A DNA stretch of 64,000 bases. Source: Acorus gramineus (Eukaryota; Streptophyta; Magnoliopsida; Acorales; Acoraceae). Each line of letters starts with the position of its first letter. The first letter of the stretch is position 1. The notes beneath the pieces are model-generated. The model searched no databases. It had not been told where the DNA came from and was given only the letters and a program-made list of their open reading frames with translations. The position numbers and the translations under genes are program-made. The stretch is from positions 20,146,895-20,210,894 of the forward strand of contig CM060853.1 of NCBI GenBank assembly GCA_030737835.1. The letters are read 5' to 3'. Positions 1 to 12,549 of this stretch are shown here, one piece after another.

Positions 1-759
1 TTCATAACCCTACATTCTGAGCTGCACCTTTGCTTGCACCAAATTGAGTTGCGAGCTAAAACAAGCTAGCTCAGTTTCTTTATAGCCCTCATAATGTATT
101 GCAAATTTCTTGCTTGTTAAATTTTATAGTAATACATTTTATTGGATATTTTTTTTATTGAATTTTTTTTTTTTTTTTTAATGTTATAAATTAAATCCCC
201 GGGCAGTTAAAGCACTCCTGTTTCAAATTAAATCCCTTTTGAAGTCATTCCAACATTGGAAAGTAGAACATGTATACGGGGAAGGTGTCAGGAAGCAGAT
301 TGGTTCTCATGGCTTCAGGAAGAAGGTGTCACTATTTTTGGCCATTCTGCATTACCTAACCAAAAGATACTGGAAATTATTAGGCAAGAAACATAGGGGG
401 TTAATCAGAGAGCGGAATAGATGACTTTTTATAGCAGCATTCCTTGTTTGGGCTTTTATTGGTATGCATCATGGGGATCCCATGATCTGTAATTGATGAC
501 TGTAACCTAATGAGGGGATTGTACCCTACCCCGCTGGCTTCCCTCCTTTGTTAGAAGACATGAATTATACTTTGTGTAGGTTGTAAATTTCATATACATA
601 GACATACAATTCTCACACACCAAAAAAAAATGTTTGGCTGCCTTTAACTATTTCCAAGTGTACTGCTAGTTGTACGAAGCATATCTATTACTTATTTAAA
701 TATATTTTTAAATGAATTGATCATGATAAGCTGCCTTTCATGTACTCTTCTGGAAACAG
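1..759. other. Probable intron of the SGR6-like gene, no exon recognised
   Basis: AT-rich DNA just 5' of the first recognisable SGR6 exon. SGR6 proteins are much longer than what is coded in this window, so most exons must lie to the left and this stretch is most simply intronic. A 61-codon open frame at 239-424 has no resemblance I can name. The part at about 480-630 looks like a transcript 3' end (CT-rich, then an A-run) and could be an old insertion. Confidence 0.35.
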
Positions 760-3330
760 ATATCCACAAATGTGAAGATGCGGTCTAGTGCTTTTGCTGC
801 ATATGGAGCACTATGCAACTATAGTATTGGTGCACAGCAGGAGGCTTTCTTTGAGCAGGTATGTGATTATTGTCATGATGGAAAAGTTTAGGAATAACTA
901 CATCCTAAACATGATAGTATTGAAAAGGCAATATATATTTGTATATTTATTTATTGTAATATCTGATGTGATGCGCTGCATATGGCAAGGGATTTCTTGG
1001 CCAGAAGAGTCAAATGTGAATTCTTTTGATATTATTGGTAGCTAAATATCAAGTTGTGTGCTAAATTGTAATAGTGATATAAAACTTGCCAATATATAAC
1101 AGAATTCACAAAGGATAAACATGTAACTTTGAAATGCTGCTGAAATGATGATTCCTGGTTTGATTTTCTGCACTTCCTATTTTGTTCACAAGTTATGTGC
1201 GCAAGACATGCTGTAATATAATATTTACCAAAAAAAAAGGCTTGCTATAATGCTACAAACTTTGAATTTATATTGATTGTTAGGTTTCTTATTAACTCTG
1301 CATTTGCATATGCCTACTTTCGGTAAAATTATATATTGTTTTTTTGGGCTGTCATGCAAATTAAGTCAAATTGATCAAAACAATTAGCTAACAGATCAGT
1401 AGCACAATCTTTTTGTATTTAGTTATATGTATGTATGTGTGTATGCATGTATGTATCTGACAGGTTATTGTGAATATCGGGATAATAGTTTAAGAATTTC
1501 TTAACTCTAATTATATTTTAGATAACTATCACTGAGTCTTGTAAAGGAGGAAACATAAACAAAAAAAGAACATTGATCTGCAAAAATATTTTGGATAATT
1601 ACTTTGTGGACATCAGGTTGCTGAATTTTGTGTGCATATATCATGCACCCATGATATATATAAACTCAAACATAGTTTTTCCACCCAAAAGTGTATGTTT
1701 TGATGATGTTGAATATGATATTTTGCTGTTGTTGCTTTGCTGCTGCTGCTGCTGCTTTTTTTATATTATTTTTTTATTTATTGAGGAGTCAAATGATTGT
1801 TTCAATTTGTTTTATATTCTTCACAAAGAAATAATGCAAGCCATGTTGTTTTGAAGGTGCATGCCACTCTTCCAAGACTGGTTCTTCACATTCATGATGA
1901 TGATTCGAGTGTTCGCCAGGCTTGCTGGGTACAATCATCTTTTAGCATTCTAGTCTTCATAATTATCAACTGTGAGAGTTTATTTTCAAGAGGGTCTGAT
2001 TTTATTTCTTTAAACAGAATACCCTTAGAAGGATGGTGCATTTATTGGGATTGGAGAGTTTGTCTACCCTTTTTGATGGACATTGTTTCAATTCAAATCA
2101 CCGGTAGGTACCATTCTGCAATACGTTGGTATATGAGCTTAGAATTCTCTGCGAGCATAACATTATAGACAGTTTTCCTCTAATATATCAGAAGCCATTA
2201 TGAGGATTTCGTAAGGGACGTTACGAGGCAAATCTGTCAAAAATTTTCTGCAAAAGCTGATGTTTACATGTCATCTGCTATCCAGGTTTGCTTGACTAGA
2301 TGATACTTATTTTAAATACACAGTTGGCTCACATAACAACTGTATAACCAACACATCTTTATTACACTGCAGAACTCATTGATTTGAATATTTCTGGATG
2401 TGTGTTTTTTTTGTAGTGAACTGTATGAATCATGAACCCTTGTATTAAAACTGTTATCCCTCTGTATATAAAAAAAAATAATTTATATGGTTGCTCGCAA
2501 TTAAGTAACAGGCATAATAAAGAATTCGGGCAAAGACTCCAATTTAGCTGAGGACAAAGGAGCCCCAGGTTGTGGGGGAGAATGCCAATGAGCAGGGAAG
2601 GATCAGTTATTACAATATCTGGACAAGTAGGGGAAGGGGATATTTGATTTAATATTGTCAAAACATCTTTTTAGCATAATGTTTTTTGGTAAGTCTTTCT
2701 AGTTTATACTTATATCCAGTCTTTTAGCATAAAATTAATATTTAACATGTGATTAGTTTGTAAGATTCAATAATGTAGGTTTACATTGCAATTTATTTGC
2801 TTTCAGTGTTGAATCATCATTAGAATGTTTTTGAATTTTCTGTCAATAATTTAGATACTTTGTTACAATGGTCACATGTGTAATATCTATTTCAAGACAT
2901 TCAATCTGATAAAATGATCTTATGGTCTTTTCGCGTACCCATTACAGGCCTTTGATGCCCCTTGGCCTATCATTCAAGCGAACGCCATTTACTTCTCCAG
3001 CTGCATGCTGACCCTTTTGGAAGACCATCGTTCTTGGGCGCCATATCTATCACAGGTTTCCGAGATTGATGAATTTTTATGTAGCCAATCACATCAATAT
3101 TGGGTATGGTTACCAGCACAATAACCTAACCATCCTCATGTATTTCATGTCAGGTGGTTGGTATGCTGATAAGTAAAATGAGCCGTTCGCCAGACGCAGT
3201 TGTTCGAGCTACATGTTCCTCAGCTTTAAGCCTTCTTTTGAGAATCTCCAACTCACTCATGCTCACTACAGTACAGATCGACAGATCAGACTCTGTCTCA
3301 GAGGGCTCACAGTCACGGATGAGTTTTTGA
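760..3330 (+). CDS. SGR6: SGR6-like HEAT-repeat protein (MROH1 family), C-terminal part
   Basis: Six exons read in one continuous phase: 760-858, 1857-1928, 2018-2103, 2192-2285, 2948-3055 and 3154-3330 (TGA). All junctions are GT-AG. They give about 211 C-terminal residues of helical HEAT-type repeats, including [31 protein letters not shown] and [16 protein letters not shown]. From family knowledge this matches plant SHOOT GRAVITROPISM 6, a maestro heat-like repeat protein (MROH1-like, about 1,700 residues) needed for shoot gravitropism and placed at vacuolar membranes. It has no catalytic motif and probably acts as a scaffold. The start and most of the gene lie outside the window. The 3' end faces the Rieske gene, with 330 bp between stop codons. 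The family call is firm; the symbol rests on memory of the C-terminus. Confidence 0.85.
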
Positions 3331-3660
3331 TCATCAATGCCCCCAAAGCAAATTGGAGCAAGGCGGTGCAGATGAAGGCTCACATGTGTCAATATTGTAC
3401 AATGTGTATAGTTTGCATATTATGTATAATGCACAGTTGTATAATGTTTTGTAAATTATGCAATTGGCAGCAGTTGTTACAGGAGGAAGAAAATAATTCA
3501 TCACTTTATTTGTTATGTAAAATCATGTATAGTTATTCTTATCAGACTACCTGTATACATTAATTTGTCAAAAAAACATCAACTTGAACTGAATCCTGTT
3601 TATACATAAACAAGATCTACAATTATTATACAGTAAATCCTTGTCTGCTTTGGTGTATCA

Positions 3661-6600
3661 TCAATCAATCTCAGCATGGACATAATCGATGAATACAAAG
3701 TTCCTCTGGAGTTCATGCATGGCATAAGCCATACCAGCACTTGCAATTGCAGCCACTCCTATGAGAACCCGAAACAGCGTCTCGGAGGGTATGCCAGTAG
3801 CAACACAGAGGACAACAGTTGCACATATCAGTACTTTTCGCAGGGTCTGAAAGGAGTGGTAAGCTCTTTTACATGAAGAACATTTGAGGGTGTGCTGCTC
3901 ATATCTCTCCAACATCTGCAAAAATAGAAGTGACAGGTTTTAGATATCACTATAGGTGCATTTGAAAACAAGTTTGAAAAAGAATTCACTTAAAAAAGAT
4001 TTGAAAACATCTTTCTAGGAAGCCTTTTGTTAGATTCTTGAAGAGTTGTTTCCGCTTTTGTAAAAAATTGGGACTTCTTGAGGTATTTGGAACGAGTTTG
4101 GGTTAAGTATGATCCCTAGAAAAGCTTAAATCTACAAAAGTTGTTTGAACCTGTTTCCAAACGCCATTAATATGTTTTTAGAGCTATATTTGCTTTGGAA
4201 AGGACTACATTCACACCTGATATTTGGATAGGACAGTTGATGGCAATGGCTGTTGAGTTAGAGAGCCAAACCATTCAGGCTGGCTATTGCCATGTTTCCT
4301 CAACCAATTCCGAAATGCCAAGACGAAACGGTCCGCCCGTGTGGGTGTAAATGTTATCTTTGTGTACTGCTGATTGATATCTGTAGAATCCTCCATGGAT
4401 TTTGAAAGAAAGATTTTCTCCTGCCCTTGGAGGACAATCATGTCGCCATCGTAAACCTTGTTTGAAGTCCAATGTTCATACCATCGAGGCACAAGCTACA
4501 TAGTCAAATAGAAAGGAATGATCAAAAAGATTTACAGACAATGCAAGGTAAGGGAAATTTTTGTCAAACACTGCTGCAGAATTTGTCAGGAAAGAACCGA
4601 GAAACAAATCCCATCTCAATTCCACCCCCTAAACATCTGAGATGGAATATATTCAAGGCAGATTTGGCTTGTTTGGGGAAACCAGCAGGAAATATTTCCC
4701 TTCTAAAAAAAGTGCACAAACAGATAAAAAGAGATGGAAATTGGGTTAGGGAAATGTTGCTGTTGTTTTTGTCCATGGTCTAAACTTTGTCTGTTGGCCT
4801 ATACTATAAATTATGAACCATGTAGAACCAATCATTGGAAAATACAAATGATATCTGGATTCACTAGCATAACACCAATGCATGGTCTTCATCCTGAGGA
4901 ATTTGCTACTAATTTGATTAGCCTCCTGTCTTTCACAAAATTATATTATGCTCTGATTTCAGTCATTGTTCATTAGGAAAAAATGAAGAAATTAACCTAT
5001 AAATCTAACATTGTTAGCTGAACAGGTATTATGATCAATATGTTCATCATCTCATGATTGGCATGGAAACTGCCGGTTGTATCAGGATTCAACTAATGAT
5101 TGGATGTTCTCTGATATAATAATAAGTATCCTCATTCATGTGCTTTTATAATTTCGTATCAGCAAGAAAATAAATATTATATACCTGCCACCAAGCTGGC
5201 CCTGGCATTGTGACCTGAAAAAAATTACGGGCACTACAAACTATTGAACGAGTTTTTCCTGGAGCCATTGGTATGTTGAAGGAACAGATCCATATCTTCC
5301 ATTTTTGGTCACCAAATATTGGGAGCTTGGTATCTATCTCTACCCTGAATCATCCACAATCCGATTAAATCAAAACAGCAATAAAAATAAAACTACAATC
5401 TATGTCTTCATAAACTAGTTGATAACATTGATAAAGATGAATAAGGACAACAGAACAAATAGTCTATGGGGAAGCTAATAATTTTACATCAATAAAACTT
5501 CACAAGTCACCATCATCTAGTGCAATCAGCAAAGATTGTTCATCTTGTTTGACACATGCACTTTAGAAAGTTCTTATGCCCGTAGCGCTCAAACTTTGTG
5601 CCGTCTCCTTCCTTCGCCTTGATCTTCCTTCCGCTTATCCATAAAAAGAAAGAACCCTAGTTTCCGCTTTAGTGACTCCGGAAATGGGGCGAACTATCTT
5701 TTTCCATTCCCTTCTCTGATTTAGAGATTGATCAACCACTTATGGCAAAAGCAAGGTCCCGATAAACGGCAATTGTTCGGTACAACCTTCGGCGGTAGTT
5801 GACGGGGTAAAGGATGCTGTCACCGGAGTGGGTGAACCCTCATAGATATCAGGTGCCCACATATATAGAGTCAAAGGGGGGGGGGGGGTGGAATTATGAG
5901 AATTGCTACTTGTGACTGTATGGTTGAAGCACAAAATGTAATGTTTGAAGCAAAAAATGCAATGGTTGAAGCAAAGCATAAATCAATTTCTCCTTATTTT
6001 CATCTTGCTATCACTTTTTATATATTTATACATCACTGTGGGACAATATGACAACGTACAGTAAAAATAAGCGGTTCTTGCATATTTGTTTAAATTTATT
6101 GGAACTTATTTAAACTAAAAACAACTTTAAAAAGTCAAAATCTGAAAACCAGGTAAAAGGTGCTTATGAGATTATAGCTTATGGAGGCTTTAAGTAATCT
6201 TTATTTTGGACATGAATGCCCTCAACTTTTTAAATGTCCTTTTATCTACTCCCAAACTAACTCTCTACAGTCTAACGGGGTATTTTTGAGATTTACATAA
6301 CAAAAAGTTATTTTACAACTTATTCTAACAAACATTCATTCATCGCTGCTTATTCCCTACTCATATAATTTATAAGCTATAATCTATAATTTGCAATCTA
6401 AGGCTGCAACAAACATAGCCAACAACAATCAAACGTCATGATTGGAGCAATAGACTGTTTGTAGTCATCTTCATTTATATTGTGCTAAAATATGCTCAGA
6501 TCAGGATTCTGTATAGTGTATGATGACATGGAGATACAGGCACCCATAGTTGCTTGCCCTGACCGCTAGCATGAAAAATTTCATCATATGCATGGTGCGT

Positions 6601-9600
6601 GATCAATGACAGGCAGCTACAAAATGGGGTATGCAATTTAAGAGATGCTCAATATTGTCTTCATTTTATATCTTCAAAATGGACGATTTGTTAAAAAAAA
6701 TCACTGCAATGTGCTTAGCTGTATGTAAAATGTTAACTACATTGTTTCTCATCTAATGAACAAACTTCAGGGACATCTAAGTTACAGTCACATCTACTTG
6801 GGATAAAGATCTTGGCAAAATGGGGAACAGTCAATTTCCCCACAAAAACAAACATTACAAATATCTCCTAAAATGCATAGTGAACATACAAAATAAAAAA
6901 AGAATACCATCTACTTGAATATAATGAATGAAATGAACTTGTATAAAGTGAATTCTTCGGATGACCAACAGGAATGATTTTAGGAGTAAGCCACTCCATG
7001 TATAAGCCAGGCGTTATGATGCATGAGAACTGAGAATGGTTAAACAAGTCATATTTCATAGTGCTAGTTGAACTCACTTGTTAATAAAATAGCAAGGGGC
7101 AATGAATTTGGAGCTGATGCGAGGATTTTCTGGATTTGATCCTTCAAATCCCCACGCGCCAAAAGATTCCAACTTAAAAGGCAAAGGCTTAGCTCTATCC
7201 CTTCTCCCAGTCACCTGTCGATTGTATGGTTGATGAGTAATGGAGATATTTAGATTGTTGGGATTATGAAGCGGCAAGAATTATACTGAGCAAATGAAGC
7301 ATAAAATTGACCATATAAAAAATGTTGATATTGAAACCTGAAAAAATTATTTTCTTTATTCGGTTTGCAGATTACCTGGCTTCATGAACCATCACAATTA
7401 GAAACATACAACAGCATTCCTCTGACTAGAGCTTAGGAAAGTATTACATTCACTAATCTAAATGCTTGAGTATAAAACAAAGAATTAAAAACCATCACAA
7501 TCATACATGACATAGCAACTATTACCCAAAAATCTTCAGACATATAACTGCAAAATATGATTGCTTGAATAAATTAAGCAGTTGCACAGACTAAAAGGAA
7601 GCAGCTCCAATATTCTCCAAGTTCATATAGCATGCACTCAGAGATTATTGTGTGGTCTGGATAGACAACTTCGATTCATGAACCCAATGTAAAATACTGT
7701 TTAAAAGATTCACTGTGAAAGACCAGAGTTACTGTACACAGACAATTTTATTAGGGATGGAATGGATCATAGAGATAACCCATTTTTCTAGTCTATCAAA
7801 GCTTGTCACCTCACACAATTACAAACCCCACAACATATCAAAAAAGAGAAAATAATAGCCATCCATGTTTGAGTGAAATTTCCATATCAAGCCAATAGGT
7901 TTACTTTTCTGTGGGGGCAAAGCGCACACATGTATGAACCATAGTCACCAAAAGTACTCAACTTTTCCAAATGTTTAGAAAAGTTTGGTGATTGGATTCT
8001 TCTCATATTTATCGATCAAACAAACTTCTATTATTGAACTGCGTGTTTAGGACCTTCAATATGCGGGTATCCATTTAGTTTGAATTGGATACCATTTTTT
8101 CATAATAATAATAATAAATAAAAAACTAATCCTAATTGTCTTCCTGCCTTCCCACCTAACAAAGAAGAATTTGTGTGTATCTCTCATATTAATGATCATT
8201 CTAGAAAACATTTCAAATATTTTGTCCTTTTACCATACTTATCCCATATCATTTATGAATATATGTATACTCCCTGCCAAATATTCACCGTACATGAACT
8301 TTGTGACTATGGTATAAACACTTATAACCATGCCTTTTCCTTAACTCTACAATAAATCTATTTGTTAAGATTTGTTTTAATACTATCAATTTCATGTGTA
8401 ATGTTCATCAAGAAAATAAAGCAAGTTGCAGTATGGTGTGAGAACTTGACCAACAAGGATATCCCTATCAGTCTAACACCCTACAGAACACTGCGTTATT
8501 ATACATACATAACCCAGACCCAACTTAAATAAGTGCTGAAAAATTCAAGAAACCAAAAAGAAAGAAAATGCCCTTTTTTCTGGAATAGAGGAGGGATTCT
8601 TCAAGATGGCATACCTTGTGGTGAGCGAATTCTATGTGTGATGGATCCGAGACATTCTCCATGAGCGTATCATAGCCATAGAACAGATCCCGCTGTATTG
8701 TCACCGTAGAAAAGCTCGGATCATTAAACTCATCAGGCAACCTATTCAAACCACAAATGTCAAAATTGAACAACTTCTCCATAAAATGCAGGCAAGACAA
8801 AGTACTCCATTATAGAAACATTTAAAACAAAAATATAACATCTCTAAAGACAGAATTTTCATAAAGGGTGACTTCAAAAACAATCCAAATTACCCATTAA
8901 TTGTATTTGGCAAAATCAAAACCAACAACAAAAATTTGAATTTGCAAGCAAAGAATCCTACATAGGTGGAGACGAAGCAAGGGCCTTTTCCCAGCCATTG
9001 TCATCGGGCCAGACGAAGAGCAGCCCCTGCGATACGAGCGTGGGGAGCCTCGCAACGCAAGCCCGGGGGGACTTCATCGCCCGGGCCTCGGGACCGTCTA
9101 AGGCCGCCTGAGGGATCCTCCGACACGCCCCGTCCCCATCGAAGGACCACCCATGGTACGAGCACTGCAACCACCCATCCTCATCGACCCTTCCCTCCTA
9201 TAACACACCAAAGAAAACACAAAAAAGATGAGATTTTGAAAGTGGGTTCGTCATCTACAGTGCAATTGGAGAGATGGGTCAGAGAGAATTTCGGTTACGG
9301 AGAGTGGGGCGAGGCGGTGGGGGCAGCGGTCGTCGAAGGCGACCCATTTGGAGGCGGCGGAGTCGAACCAGAGGACGATGTCCCGGCCGAGGAGCTGGAA
9401 CGGCGTCGGCCGGTCCCGATCGAGGTCCTCGATGAGGGAGACTGGGTACCAATGGTCCCTCCATGAGAAGGGTACATCGGAGCTTCCCGAGTCCGACACC
9501 TCCTCTCCTTCCTCTTCTTCTTCGCCCAGTGTTGTCGCTTCTTCAGTGGCGACGCGTGGAGGAGTTTGAGAGGGGTTTCTGTGGTTTCTTCTTTTGAGAA

Positions 9601-9751
9601 CACCAGTTGTTGTGGTTATGGTTGTTGTGCCATGGGAGATAAAGATGGCTTTTGTTTTTGATGGGTTTGTTTTGGAGGATCTGATGAGTTTCGAAGTGGG
9701 AAAGAGTGGTGTTTGATGGTAGTGGAATGTGGAGAGGTTCATTGTTGCCAT
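3661..9751 (-). CDS. PTC52: PTC52/ACD1-like chloroplast Rieske oxygenase
   Basis: Seven exons: 9751-9299, 9197-8962, 8741-8615, 7214-7078, 5344-5185, 4495-4217, 3915-3661, coding for 548 residues in unbroken phase. The N-terminus is Ser/Thr-rich and looks like a chloroplast transit peptide, followed by an acidic stretch. Rieske 2Fe-2S ligands are C143-x-H145 and C163-x2-H166. The mononuclear iron site is N259-x2-D262-x2-H265-x4-H270. The last exon carries a C476-x2-C479 redox motif and two hydrophobic segments for envelope or thylakoid anchoring. This order is that of the PAO/TIC55/PTC52/CAO family. The KCSSC motif and the ending favour PTC52 (ACD1-like), proposed to act on protochlorophyllide at the inner envelope, over pheophorbide a oxygenase or TIC55. 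Nothing is missing. Intron 4 (7077-5345) is large and holds foreign DNA. Confidence 0.87.
5577..5872 (-). pseudogene. Nuclear copy of mitochondrial DNA with nad2 fragment (NUMT)
   Basis: Inside intron 4 of the Rieske gene lies about 300 bp of unusually GC-rich, non-repetitive DNA. On the minus strand it reads MWAPDIYEGSPTPVTA, the conserved segment of plant mitochondrial NADH dehydrogenase subunit 2. After that the frame leaves the nad2 protein and continues in what looks like organelle intron or spacer sequence. The chloroplast homologue ndhB differs at this motif (W-T-P-D-V), so the source is mitochondrial. Edges are approximate; the left edge is set by composition. Non-functional here. Confidence 0.7.
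6090..6422. mobile_element. MITE-like element in Rieske gene intron 4
   Basis: The right end, read in reverse, begins GGCTATGTTTGTTGCAGC and runs into AT-rich DNA with TTATAG/CTATAA motifs, the style of plant Tourist or hAT MITE termini. I could not find a clean matching left terminus or target duplication, so the left boundary is a guess. Confidence 0.3.
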
Positions 9752-9843
9752 TGTTTTTTGGAGGAGAAATGTAGAGATTTCTTTGTTTTGTTTTTTTTTT
9801 TTGGCGTGTGTTGTTTACTTGTTCATCAACAATAAATCTCTCG

Positions 9844-9853
9844 TATATATAAA
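9844..9853 (-). promoter_or_regulatory. TATA box of the Rieske gene
   Basis: TTATATATAC read on the minus strand, about 95 bp upstream of the ATG at 9751. It would give a short leader. No other element is claimed. Confidence 0.5.
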
Positions 9854-10890
9854 GTAGAGATACTAATTGTACAAGTGGGTCCACAACTTTCCATTTTTAG
9901 TATGATATTATCCAATTATCCATGAGGTAATATAATATTTAAACCAAAATTTACAATGTCAACAAGTAATTTATTTTTTTACTTGTTAAGCAATCATTTC
10001 AAGATCTTTGTTCCAAGCATTAGTACATAAGTATAATTGATTTGGATAATGAATCATTTTATAATGATGGCTCATCACTTCTGTACCAATGGGAGACTGG
10101 CAAGTATCTAAAATTATTGTTAAACATTCATAATAAATACTTATTAGTCTCTTCTTAGATATTGACAAAAATGAAATTCAATTTATCTCAAATCATTTAT
10201 AATTAAAAATGATTCAGTTATCTATATTGATTTTATAAGCCAATATAAAAAGACATCATTTTATCATTTTCAGAAAGATTGATTATAATCAAATCAGTTA
10301 TCACTGGGTCATGAATTTTTTTTTTTTTAACAAGGAGGGTAAGATGTGAAACATGAGAAAACTCAGATTTCCAGAGCATCATGTGAGCTATATGCATCAT
10401 ATCATGAGTGTTGTTTTGTGCAGCTGTTTAAGGCCATTCAGGGGGAATGCTTTCAATGGTTTTTAGTTTTCTGACTTGCCGTGTGGAGAACTGCCAGCCA
10501 CCACAACCTAATGAGTTCAGATTTTCATAATTCAACTATTGGAAACTCATGATCAAAATCTGACCGTCTGATTGGATGTGGCATACAAAACAGACCTTCT
10601 GATCAGTGCATTTCAGGTGTGAAAAAAAAAAACAATTTAATTGGATGGGACAACAGTATTGGCCATTTGAATTCCTCGCAAGAGGACAGATGGCAGGAAA
10701 TGGAAGTTTCTGATTAACTGTTCAAAATCAAATATGACTGGTTGAACAATTCAATTTTGCATTGGCAATAGTCACTGCAACTGGATTTGAACCGATTACA
10801 ATCAATACATGGAACATGTGTTCTATTTGTGTGAAGTGTATATATTAAGGTATTTTATTTTTTACAAAAAATATATATAATTTATTAAAT
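9854..10890. other. Intergenic DNA upstream of the Rieske gene
   Basis: AT-rich, with a poly-T run near 10320 and no open frame or element terminus I can support. It presumably includes the Rieske gene promoter. Confidence 0.5.
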
Positions 10891-10904
10891 AAATATATGA
10901 TGGC

Positions 10905-11098
10905 CATGGGCTCACCACCACGAGCTGAAGTTGAAGCCATTTTTTATGGGCTTGAAGGTGGCTGGGTAGCTGGGTGATAATCAATTGGAGGTGGGTTCAG
11001 ATTCGCAGGTTCTTATTCATCTCTTGCAGGGGAATGATTGGGTCCCGTTTCAATCAGGATACCATTGAAAGCATCAGGCATACACAATTAATGGTAGA
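10905..11098 (+). pseudogene. Retroelement RNase H (RVT_3) relic
   Basis: One frame reads RAEVEAIFYGLEGGW, and a shifted frame continues LEVGSDSQVLIHLLQGNDWV before a TGA. A-E-x-E-A...G-L-E and S-D-S-x-V-L...L-L are the two best conserved strings of the RNase H domain found in plant LINE-type elements and LINE-derived genes. The frameshift, stop codons and lack of any reverse transcriptase nearby show a dead fragment. Confidence 0.6.
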
Positions 11099-11224
11099 TG
11101 ATACTATTCATGCCATCTTGGATCCTTACACCCGAAGTTTAGATACTTGTGTATCTGATGTAAAAATGTATATGGTTGGGATGCATATGACTGGGGGTTA
11201 TTTTGAATTATCCCAGCACTTTTA

Positions 11225-12549
11225 GGCATGTTCGGATACAGAATAAAGTTTATTTTAGGGTATACAGTTGGATACAACCGTAGAATAAATGATTTTATAT
11301 TTGATTGCGTTTTGAATTTTCTCGTTGAGGAACGTAATAATAAATTTTTTGTTGTTTGGATAAAATGTGAATAAAAATTTATGAAGGGTGAAAAAAAATT
11401 TATTTAAAGTTTTTGTTGTTCGGATAAAATGTGAATAAAGTGTAAATATGAATTTATAAAATATAAAAAAAATGATGAGAGTTAATTTGACATGTGATTT
11501 ATAAGAGATGATGACAGTTAATTTGACAGTGAATTCACATATTCTTTCGGTGGAATAACATGAAATAACTTTAATTCCAAGGATTAACTGAAATCTATAT
11601 ATTACTTTATATTCCGACATAGTTTATCCATGAGTATTCAAAGCTAGAGATGTCAAAACGGGACGGGACGGGCCGGCCTGCTAAGGGCCCGTGCCGTGGG
11701 CCGGCCAGTTTGGGTGGCGACGCGGGCTGGGCCTGCCCCCCGCCCCGCGTGCCGTTTCCGGCACGACCCGCTAGACCAGCAGTGCCAGCCAGCCGTTGCA
11801 GAACGGCATGGCTCGCTAGGCCCGCGACACAGTTTGTGCGGCGGGCCCACCTCCACCAACGGCTAGTCCAACTAGTGAAACTATAGTGATATAATTATTA
11901 CTCACCTTTTATGTTATATTAATTTTTTATATTTGTTAATGTATTTTTTAAGAATTGTATAATTTATTTTTATTCATCAATGTACTATTTGTGTATTTTT
12001 TACTCATTTTATCATTTATTTAATTAATATTCAATTGTTCATGTACTCAAGAAATTCAATATTCAATAAAATAAATATTTGTATTCTTAATTCCTTTTAG
12101 TTTTCAATTTTCATGAATGATTTATGCATATTTTTTTTATTTTTTAATTTAAAGAAACTTGTAAATTAAACATGAAATTAAATATTGAACTTTAAAAAAT
12201 TTAAAAAATTGGGCATTTAAATGGGCCGACTCGTTGGCCCATCAATGGGCCCGGCTCGTTCGGCCTGCCGAGCTATCACAGAACGGCACAACGGCCCACC
12301 GGACTGGCACGGAGGGCCGTGTTGGGCTGACCCCCTGCGGCCCGTGCCAGTACGGCACGGTCACATGAAACGAGCCGGGCTGGGCAGGGCCAGGCCAGCC
12401 CATTAGCCCGGTTGTATAGCGGGTCAGGCCGACATGGCACGGTGTCGACCCGGACCGTTTTACACCTCTATTCAAAGCTCCCAAACAACCAAAATGGATT
12501 ATTCTCATTTATTCTAGGATATTCTAACTCCTATTCCACATCCAAACGG
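11225..12549. mobile_element. Tourist-like MITE (copy 1), split by a hAT element
   Basis: Left end GGCATGTTCGGATACAGAAT follows a TTA. The right end, reversed, reads CCGTTTGGATGTGGAATAGG, giving imperfect terminal inverted repeats. Without the hAT insertion the element is about 0.5 kb. Its interior (for example GTTAATTTGACAGTGAATTC at 11518-11537) matches, in reverse complement, the interior of the MITE at 18615-19056, so the family is real in this genome. The right-hand TSD has decayed (TTC instead of TTA). It has no coding capacity. Confidence 0.7.
11645..12470. mobile_element. Non-autonomous hAT element with 8-bp target duplication
   Basis: The element starts TAGAGATGTCAAAACGGG and its other end, reversed, starts TAGAGGTGTAAAACGG. 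It is flanked by perfect 8-bp direct repeats TTCAAAGC at 11637-11644 and 12471-12478. Both outer 200-250 bp are extremely GC-rich, packed with GGGC/GCCC and CGTGCC motifs typical of hAT subterminal transposase-binding arrays, while the middle third is AT-rich. Length is 826 bp with no transposase. The short GC-rich open frames in the ends are accidental. It sits inside the MITE at 11225-12549 and is therefore younger. Confidence 0.88.

Noticed and set aside
8966..9466. 166-codon plus-strand frame
   Set aside because: Antisense of Rieske gene exons 1-2; the minus strand carries the Rieske ligands.
11650..12406. GC-rich Pro/Ala/Arg open frames at 11650-11886 and 12221-12406
   Set aside because: They lie in the subterminal GC arrays of the hAT element.
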